A DNA stretch of 11,063 bases from Thermoplasmatota archaeon (GTDB lineage Archaea; Thermoplasmatota; Thermoplasmata; GCA-020350865; JAUVCJ01). Made by a program: the position numbers and the translations under genes. This document shows, in pieces, positions 5,693-11,063 of this stretch. Each line of letters opens with the position of its first letter. Position 1 is the first letter of the stretch. Under the pieces are notes generated by a model, which saw only the letters and a list, made by a program, of their open reading frames with translations, was not told the DNA's origin and did no database searches. The DNA lies in contig JAUVCJ010000055.1 of assembly GCA_030595765.1 (NCBI GenBank), positions 1 to 11,063 of the forward strand, written 5' to 3'.

Positions 5693-5851
5693 ATGAGCAT
5701 CATCATCATCGCCTTGCTGGCCCTGATCGGGATATTTCTTTTAATTGCCATAATCAAGGTCGTGAAGTTTTTGATATGCATCTTTCTGCTGGCTATGATA
5801 GGCCTGGCTACTCTGTACTTTGGCGGCTACCTGACGTTTCTAGGAGCTTAA
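5693..5851 (+). CDS. Small two-helix membrane protein, 52 aa
   Basis: Two hydrophobic stretches (about 2-20 and 23-50) joined by IKVVK form a probable helical hairpin in the membrane; the protein is nearly all Ile, Leu, Ala and Gly with few charges. The function is unknown. ATG at 5693 is chosen over an in-frame TTG at 5645 because a TATA box lies at leaderless spacing and the hydrophobic segment begins right after it. It converges on the 417-aa gene with only 39 bp between stops. Short length lowers certainty. Confidence 0.55.
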   Translation: MSIIIIALLALIGIFLLIAIIKVVKFLICIFLLAMIGLATLYFGGYLTFLGA

Positions 5852-5890
5852 CCCGTTAGCGCATTTAGTTTTGGCAGCCATGTCCTAGAT

Positions 5891-7144
5891 TCACTTGTGC
5901 AGATTGGTTGCTGCTATGAAGGATAATCCTCTTTTTGTTAGCTCCTGGGCTGTAATATTGAGCGCATGATGCTTATCCATGTAATTCTGTGTCAGCATTG
6001 GCATCATTTCGTTTGCTTCAACGTCAGCTCTAGGCAGGAAGTATTCGAGAATGTCGGATGGATGGTCTCTAGCTCCATCTATCTCTGGCTCTCCTCCTTC
6101 ATGTTTGGCGCTGATGTTGGGCACACTCTGGGCAAGATCCATCAATTCCTCCCTGCGGTTGTAAGGCTGTATAACGATGCTCTTGTAAGTTTCTGTGATG
6201 TGGTGCTCGAATCGTACGTTCTCCTCAAACCCAAGCGCAGCTCTTGTTTTTGAACTAGCCTTGATGGTCTCGTTGTCAACAGAATTGGAGAAGTTGAATC
6301 CTATTAGGGGTGTGGTGCCGTCAGGCCTGGCAAACAGCTTTGCAGTAAGAAGGGTCCAGAATATCGAGTAGGGGTTGTCGTTGCCCATGTAAACCGAGAT
6401 CTTGAACTCGATGTCAATGCCCATCTTGTATAGCATATAAGCCATGAGGACAGTGCCTGGATTTACATTCAAAACCTGCTTAATCCCGTAGCTCTTGTAG
6501 TAATGTAGCAATTCATCTGCCCACTTGATGGCATGTGTGTTTGGTTGGCCAACTCCACCAAAGTAACCTGTAATAGTTTCAGGGCCCCCAAGATGGATGT
6601 TGGAGCCATCAGTGCCCTTTGTATCCAAAGTCTCGCACCAGGATGCTCCCACGATGTTCATGGCGGCTGCGACTGCAAGTATGTCATCATCATCAGTTTG
6701 CTCCTTCATTGCCCTTACTCTGATGTATCTACCTGGCATCAATTCCCCATTGGCAATTGCCTGTTTGGCTTGTGTCATGAAGAAACTGAAGTACTGGCAG
6801 GCAGAGATCTCAAGAGTCACTGCAGTTTCCTCTTTGAAAGTCATGCCAGAAGCATCCTTACCAAGAGCCTTTGATCGGAAATCATTCAGAGTTATGAATG
6901 CTCCACTGTCGCGTTGCTCAATTAACCATTGGAGGTCATTGTACATTGGAGATCCCTTATCCTTAAGCCTGCCCATCAGGCTTTCGACTGTGCCATTCTC
7001 CCTGGCCATTTTGTTAATCTTCTCTACGCCACCATGCTTCTGGATAAGTTCCTTGACGCTCTTCACAAGCGGGTTATTCGGGTCGGTCAGGTACTTGTTT
7101 ATCTCATCTACTGGCCCTTGTTGTATACGTAGTTGGTCTATCAT
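5891..7144 (-). CDS. Unrecognised 417-aa protein, linked to an aminotransferase
   Basis: Not recognised. It is cytosolic-looking: no signal peptide and no clear membrane segment. A helical, charged N-terminal part (1-75) is followed by a region rich in strand-helix alternation. Segments likely to be conserved because of Gly, His and acidic residues are EQTDDDDIL (148-156), GTDGSNIHLGGPETITGYFGG (177-197), LNVNPGT (225-231), YMGNDNPYS (252-260), GFNFSNSVDN (282-291), HHITETYKS (314-322) and ARDHPSD (358-364). The alternation suggests an alpha/beta barrel enzyme, perhaps binding metal or a phosphorylated ligand; that is inference. GGAGG lies 9 nt before the ATG. It follows the aminotransferase by 69 nt on the same strand, so it probably acts in the same pathway. 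Confidence 0.85.
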   Translation of the reverse strand: MIDQLRIQQGPVDEINKYLTDPNNPLVKSVKELIQKHGGVEKINKMARENGTVESLMGRLKDKGSPMYNDLQWLIEQRDSGAFITLNDFRSKALGKDASGMTFKEETAVTLEISACQYFSFFMTQAKQAIANGELMPGRYIRVRAMKEQTDDDDILAVAAAMNIVGASWCETLDTKGTDGSNIHLGGPETITGYFGGVGQPNTHAIKWADELLHYYKSYGIKQVLNVNPGTVLMAYMLYKMGIDIEFKISVYMGNDNPYSIFWTLLTAKLFARPDGTTPLIGFNFSNSVDNETIKASSKTRAALGFEENVRFEHHITETYKSIVIQPYNRREELMDLAQSVPNISAKHEGGEPEIDGARDHPSDILEYFLPRADVEANEMMPMLTQNYMDKHHALNITAQELTKRGLSFIAATNLHK

Positions 7145-7213
7145 TTTCTTCTTCCTCCGGTATTTTTGTTAATGTCATTCTTTTTAGTAATGCAAATTCG
7201 CAGTTATAGCAAC

Positions 7214-8383
7214 TCAAACCCTCTTTCTCAGGACCTCACCCATCTTTTCTATGGCCTGTTCGATCTGCAACAGTGATGATGCATAGGAAAACCGGACAAA
7301 GCCCTTGCCACAATCTCCAAAATACATTCCAGGACAGGCTGCAACTCCAGCTTCTTCGAGCATGAGGTCGCTAAATTCCACACAAGTCAGTCCGGTGCCG
7401 CTTATGTTGGGGAACGCATAGAACGCGCCTTCGGGTTTGATGCAAGTTACTCCAGGCAGGGAGTTGAGGCCCCCCACTATTAGATCTCTTCTCTTTCTGA
7501 ATTCGCCCATCATGGTGGTGATTACGCTCTGGTCACCAGTTAGAGCAGCGATGCCAGCTCTCTGGATGAAGGGTGGCACACAAGATACAAGGGTCTGGGA
7601 TATTAGTCCCATCTTTTCGATGACAACAGGTGGGCCTATGGCATAGCCCAGCCTCCAACCAGTCATGGAATAGGCCTTGGACCAGCCATTGAGCATGATG
7701 ACCCTCTCCTTGCAGTGGTCTGAAAGTGTAGGGGAGTGATGCTCCTCATCATAGGTCATCTTGCCATATATCTCGTCTGTGAGTAGGTATACATCGTGCT
7801 CCCTTGCGATGTTGGCGACCTCTTCAACCTCGTCCTTTGTCATGACCGCTCCAGTGGGGTTCTGAGGCGAGTTCATCAAAATGAGGCGGGTCTTATCTGT
7901 TATTCTGCTCCTGATGTCGTCTGGATCCATCCTGAACTTGTTCTTCTCACTCAGAGGCACCTTGACTGGCTTCACCCCGATAAAGCCCATAGCAGAATAG
8001 TAGGTAGGGAATCCTGGATCTTGAACAATGACCTCATCGCCTGGGTTCATCACAGCTTGAATTACGAATGATATTATGGGGTTGGCACCAGTGAATACTG
8101 CAACTTGCTCCATGTCAGGCCTAAATCCATAGTCCTTCTGTGTCCTATCACAAATGGCGTTACGCAGGTCCGGAATGCCCATTGAGTTCACGTATCTTGT
8201 ATCTCCATTGTCCAGAGCCGTTTTGGCGCTTTCAACAATGAACTTTGGAGTGCTAAAATCAGGCTCCCCTATCTCAAAGTGGAGAATGTCCCGGCCTAGC
8301 GCCTCTAGCTCATTGGCTCGGGCTAGTATCTTGAACATTGGTTGGCCTTCTACCATGTTGGCTGCATCGGATATGCTTTTCAA
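7214..8383 (-). CDS. Class I PLP aminotransferase (aspartate/alanine type)
   Basis: Transfers amino groups between an amino acid and a 2-oxo acid, using PLP. 389 aa, the full family length. Visible: IGEPDFSTP (38-46), Y64, NSPQNPTG (171-178, N175 contacts PLP), TDEIYG (202-207, D203 and Y206), the Schiff-base lysine K236 in NGWSKAYSMTGWRLGY, and FVRFSYA near the C-terminus whose Arg should bind the substrate carboxylate. The closest match by eye is the archaeal aspartate aminotransferase group; the substrate cannot be fixed. The start is TTG at 8383: it places the GEPDF motif at the usual distance, whereas the first ATG (residue 10) would shorten the N-terminus. A hairpin with a G-run sits directly before the TTG. 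It is transcribed away from homoserine dehydrogenase. Confidence 0.93.
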   Translation of the reverse strand: MKSISDAANMVEGQPMFKILARANELEALGRDILHFEIGEPDFSTPKFIVESAKTALDNGDTRYVNSMGIPDLRNAICDRTQKDYGFRPDMEQVAVFTGANPIISFVIQAVMNPGDEVIVQDPGFPTYYSAMGFIGVKPVKVPLSEKNKFRMDPDDIRSRITDKTRLILMNSPQNPTGAVMTKDEVEEVANIAREHDVYLLTDEIYGKMTYDEEHHSPTLSDHCKERVIMLNGWSKAYSMTGWRLGYAIGPPVVIEKMGLISQTLVSCVPPFIQRAGIAALTGDQSVITTMMGEFRKRRDLIVGGLNSLPGVTCIKPEGAFYAFPNISGTGLTCVEFSDLMLEEAGVAACPGMYFGDCGKGFVRFSYASSLLQIEQAIEKMGEVLRKRV

Positions 8384-8407
8384 CGAAACCCCCCCAAATT
8401 GGTTTCG
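8384..8407 (-). promoter_or_regulatory. Leader hairpin abutting the aminotransferase start
   Basis: The 7-bp arms CGAAACC and GGTTTCG enclose a 10-nt loop AATTTGGGGG; on the minus strand the 3' arm ends immediately before TTG. The G-run, the only Shine-Dalgarno-like stretch, is split between loop and stem. A TATA-like box at 8433-8440 would start transcription near 8410, so the leader would be little more than this hairpin. Confidence 0.5.
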
Positions 8408-8432
8408 ATCACCCCAATGGATAGGCGAGTAC

Positions 8433-8440
8433 TAATATGT
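8433..8440 (-). promoter_or_regulatory. TATA-like box of the aminotransferase gene
   Basis: ACATATTA on the minus strand, about 53 nt before the TTG at 8383; predicts a leader of about 27 nt. Confidence 0.3.
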
Positions 8441-8513
8441 TACACTTGAGCAATTCTGTTTAGGTTGAGGTGTCTAAGTGAGATTTCAAATAATGTCTTG
8501 GCTTACAATAGGG

Positions 8514-8526
8514 TTAAATATATTTT
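8514..8526 (+). promoter_or_regulatory. TATA box of the homoserine dehydrogenase-AOR operon
   Basis: TTAAATATATTTT lies about 44 nt before the ATG at 8563. Transcription near 8546 gives a short leader that contains GGAGG (8551-8555), 7 nt before the ATG. The two divergent promoters lie within 179 bp, so a shared regulator is possible. Confidence 0.5.
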
Positions 8527-8562
8527 GGCGGTTCACGTAGAATCAACATTGGAGGCTTCAAT

Positions 8563-9660
8563 ATGCACAAGATCATAATGATAGGATGCGGCGTTGTTGG
8601 ACAGGGATTCCTACAGATTCTTAATGACACGGCCGAACATTTACGGACCAAGTATGATTTCGAGGCGAAGCTGGTGGCGGTATCGGACAAGATGAAAGGC
8701 TCCATCATGGCTGAAGAGGGAATTGACATACCAACATTCCTTGCTCATCTCGAGGCTGGCAAACCTATTGGGGAGTTCCAGGCACCCGGTGCGATCACAG
8801 GGCTAGGCCCCATAGAGACCATCAAGCAATCAAGCGGCGATATGGTTGTTGAGGTATCATTTACTGACCTTAAGACCGGCGAGCCAGCCACATCTTATCT
8901 CAAAGCAGCACTCAAAGCTGGAAAGCATGTGGCAACCACGAACAAGGGACCGCCTGCAAACTTTTTTGGAGAGCTTCAAGATGTGGCCTGCCAGAACAAC
9001 GCTATTCTGAAGTACGAGGGAGTCGTGATGAGCGGTACTCCCATCTTCAACCTGCTGGATAATTGTCTTGCAGGCAACGATGTGCAGGAAATAAAGGGAA
9101 TTCTAAACGGCACAACCAACTTCATACTTACAAAGATGGAGAACGATGGCATGTCCTACACAGATGCCCTGAAGCTTGCTCAAGAGCTTGGCTACGCTGA
9201 AGCTGACCCAACAGCAGATGTTGAAGGATTCGATGCATTGGCCAAGGTAATCATACTGGGCAACATTGTTATGGGAGCCAACCTCACTATGGATAGTGTG
9301 CCCAGAGAGGGGATCTCCAACATCTCAAGCCAGGACATCAAAGGTGCAGCTACCAATGGCCTCAGATACAAGCTCATAGGCTCTGTCAAGAAGGTGAACG
9401 GCAAGGTGGAGGCTTATGTCAAACCTGTCAAGCTCCCCTTAAGCGACCCTCTAGCTGGCGTGGCAGGCGCAATGAACGCGCTCACATTCAGTACCGACCT
9501 TTCTGGCGATGTTACGATCCAGGGCCCAGGAGCTGGCAAGATCGAGACCGGTTTTGCGATTTTGATAGACTTGCTCGCCATACATAAGGAGTCAGACTGC
9601 TGCAAGGACGATGGCACCCAAGGGTCTAATTCTCAAAACGGTTCATGCTGTTGCAACTAG
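8563..9660 (+). CDS. hom: Homoserine dehydrogenase with Cys-rich C-terminal tail
   Basis: Reduces aspartate-4-semialdehyde to homoserine with NAD(P)H, on the way to threonine and methionine. 365 aa. The nucleotide-binding loop is GCGVVGQG (8-15); TTNKGPPA holds K128; GTTNFILTKM starts at 183; and the catalytic signature EADPTADVEGFDALAK has E213, D224 and K228 with the same spacing as the yeast enzyme's E208, D219 and K223. No ACT regulatory domain is present, so it is the short form. Unusual: after the catalytic fold a tail of about 22 residues carries C346, C347 and C362-C364 (SDCC and GSCCCN) with a Ser/Asn/Gly linker. The tail may bind metal or be redox-active (inference). It is followed after 26 nt by the AOR gene, so the two are probably co-transcribed. 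Confidence 0.95.
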   Translation: MHKIIMIGCGVVGQGFLQILNDTAEHLRTKYDFEAKLVAVSDKMKGSIMAEEGIDIPTFLAHLEAGKPIGEFQAPGAITGLGPIETIKQSSGDMVVEVSFTDLKTGEPATSYLKAALKAGKHVATTNKGPPANFFGELQDVACQNNAILKYEGVVMSGTPIFNLLDNCLAGNDVQEIKGILNGTTNFILTKMENDGMSYTDALKLAQELGYAEADPTADVEGFDALAKVIILGNIVMGANLTMDSVPREGISNISSQDIKGAATNGLRYKLIGSVKKVNGKVEAYVKPVKLPLSDPLAGVAGAMNALTFSTDLSGDVTIQGPGAGKIETGFAILIDLLAIHKESDCCKDDGTQGSNSQNGSCCCN

Positions 9661-9686
9661 GTGAAACCGAAATTTAGGTGAATCCA

Positions 9687-11063
9687 ATGGATTATAGACA
9701 TTTCAACAGGCATCTGCATGTGGACCTCTCCTCAGGTAACAGCGAGGTAAGGACCATCGGACCCTCGATATTCGAGAGATACATCGGAGGCAAGGGCATT
9801 GGCTTATGGCTTCTGACCCAGATGGACACCTCTGACGATCCGTTCGACCCCGGCAATCCCCTGATATTCACAACAGGCCCATTGACAGGCACATCCATAC
9901 AGACCTCGGCACGCTCTGCAATTGTAACGCGCTCTCCTCTCACAGGTGGGTTCCTGGACAGCCATGCTGGGGGTCACTTTGGCCCTGCAATGAGAAGGGC
10001 TGGCTGGGATTACATGTCCATTATTGGAAAGTCCAATGCGCCTGCATACCTGCTGGTAACGCCTGATGGTATGGAGTTGCTGGATGCCTCAAACCTATGG
10101 GGCCTTGATGCTTTTGAGACAGAGGCCAAGCTCAAAGTTGCACATCCAGGCTCAAAGATCGCAGTCATAGGCCAGGCTGGCGAGAACCTGGTAAGGTTCG
10201 CAGCCATCGGGACTGAAGAGTTCAGGCACTTTGGCAGAGGAGGTGCTGGCGCCGTCATGGGCTCAAAGAACCTCAAAGCAGTGGTAGTATCCGGCAAAGT
10301 CCCTATGGAATATCACGACAAGGAGGAGTTCAGCAGGCTTGGTAAGGAATTGGTTGCCGAGCTTAAGAACCACGAGGGTGCAAAGTATCGCAATGAGAAA
10401 GGCACCATGATGTGGGTGAGGATGGGTCATGAGGACGGGCACTTTTTGCCAACGCATAACTTCCGCGACGGCCAGTTCAAGGATTATGAGGCCATCAGCT
10501 CCGAAACAATGGCAAAGGAATTGGACTGGAGCAATACCGGCTGCTTTGGATGCGCTGTAATTCGCTGCTCCAAGGTATCTAAATGGGATGGCAAGCAGAT
10601 GGAAGGACCTGAGTACGAGACCACTGCATATCTGGGTTCTGGTTGCGAGCTTAGCAGTGCAAGAGACGTAGCAGAAGCCAACTGGCTTTGTGACAAGTAC
10701 GGCCTGGACACCATCTCCGCCGGAGTAACGATATCATTTGCACTTGAATGCGCTGAAAAAGGACTGCTAACTGAAGTTGAGAACAATCAGCTGAAGTTCG
10801 GCTGTGCCGACTCTGTCCACTCACTTATCGAGGCCATTGCAATGCGTAGCGGCATCGGAGATGTTCTGGCTGAAGGTACACGACTTGCCAGCAAAAAAAT
10901 CGGCCAGGGCAGCGAGTACTTCGCCATCCAGGTTGCCGGCATGGAGCTTTCTGGTGTCAATCCGCTAGGCTCCTACTCAATGGGTCTAGCACTCTGCACC
11001 TCAGACTTTGCAAGCCACACCAGGCTCTGGACCGCTACAGACGAGATGAACGGCAACCTCGAC
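9687..11063 (+). CDS. Aldehyde:ferredoxin oxidoreductase family protein (3' end outside window)
   Basis: Tungsten- or molybdenum-bispterin enzyme that oxidises aldehydes to acids and reduces ferredoxin. The first 459 codons are present; the family is about 600-650 aa. The N-terminal domain is clear: YIGGKGIG, FTTGPLTGT, SPLTGG, GGHFGPAMRRAG, VIGQAGENLVRFAAI and GRGGAGAVMGSKNLKA. The 4Fe-4S ligands C286, C289 and C294 lie in CFGCAVIRC, with four residues between the last two rather than the three of the Pyrococcus enzyme. GLDTISAG (339-346) is the pterin-proximal segment. The fourth Cys should lie beyond the window. AGGTGA sits 5 nt before the ATG. The substrate is unknown; its neighbour suggests an aldehyde linked to amino-acid metabolism, which is inference. 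Confidence 0.93.
   Translation, partial: MDYRHFNRHLHVDLSSGNSEVRTIGPSIFERYIGGKGIGLWLLTQMDTSDDPFDPGNPLIFTTGPLTGTSIQTSARSAIVTRSPLTGGFLDSHAGGHFGPAMRRAGWDYMSIIGKSNAPAYLLVTPDGMELLDASNLWGLDAFETEAKLKVAHPGSKIAVIGQAGENLVRFAAIGTEEFRHFGRGGAGAVMGSKNLKAVVVSGKVPMEYHDKEEFSRLGKELVAELKNHEGAKYRNEKGTMMWVRMGHEDGHFLPTHNFRDGQFKDYEAISSETMAKELDWSNTGCFGCAVIRCSKVSKWDGKQMEGPEYETTAYLGSGCELSSARDVAEANWLCDKYGLDTISAGVTISFALECAEKGLLTEVENNQLKFGCADSVHSLIEAIAMRSGIGDVLAEGTRLASKKIGQGSEYFAIQVAGMELSGVNPLGSYSMGLALCTSDFASHTRLWTATDEMNGNLD

Noticed and set aside
6597..7172. 191-codon hydrophobic frame on the plus strand
   Set aside because: It is antisense to the well-supported 417-aa gene and has no ribosome site.

Overview
The window looks archaeal. 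It carries an Sm-like (LSm) gene followed by ribosomal protein L37e, which is an archaeal/eukaryotic pair. Several starts have TATA-like boxes about 25-30 nt upstream of a short leader or of the start codon itself. Many other starts have strong GGAGG-type Shine-Dalgarno sites. An FtsZ-type GTPase beside a ribbon-helix-helix regulator, a futalosine-pathway menaquinone enzyme and a tungsten-type aldehyde oxidoreductase suggest an anaerobic, quinone-using euryarchaeal lineage (Archaeoglobi-, ANME-1- or Syntrophoarchaeum-like). That placement is inference; no marker here names a genus.

Layout. 1-1336: end of an IS66-family insertion sequence on the minus strand; the transposase is open to the window edge. 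1435-2897 (minus): a short FtsZ-like GTPase (279 aa) that stops where the T7 loop should begin, preceded by a small protein with two ribbon-helix-helix-like segments. 3083-3485 (minus): lsm and rpl37e. 3642-5546 (plus): a radical-SAM enzyme matching MqnC, bracketed by two unrelated in-frame short tandem repeats, then an unrecognised helical 132-aa protein. 5693-5851: a two-helix membrane miniprotein that looks leaderless. 5891-8383 (minus): an aspartate-type PLP aminotransferase followed by an unrecognised 417-aa protein. 8563-11063 (plus): homoserine dehydrogenase with an unusual Cys-rich tail, then an AOR-family oxidoreductase cut by the window edge.

How the genes may work together. The divergent block 5891-11063 centres on amino-acid metabolism: an aminotransferase, homoserine dehydrogenase, an AOR and a large unknown protein share one divergent promoter region. 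This suggests aspartate/homoserine-linked chemistry with ferredoxin-coupled aldehyde oxidation, but the pathway cannot be fixed from sequence alone. The RHH-FtsZ pair resembles the CdrS-FtsZ division-control neighbourhood of other archaea, except that the GTPase here lacks the parts needed for normal FtsZ polymer-stimulated hydrolysis.

The most unusual items are the truncated FtsZ-like protein, the tandem repeats on both sides of mqnC, the leader hairpin at the aminotransferase TTG start, the Cys tail of homoserine dehydrogenase and the unrecognised 417-aa protein.
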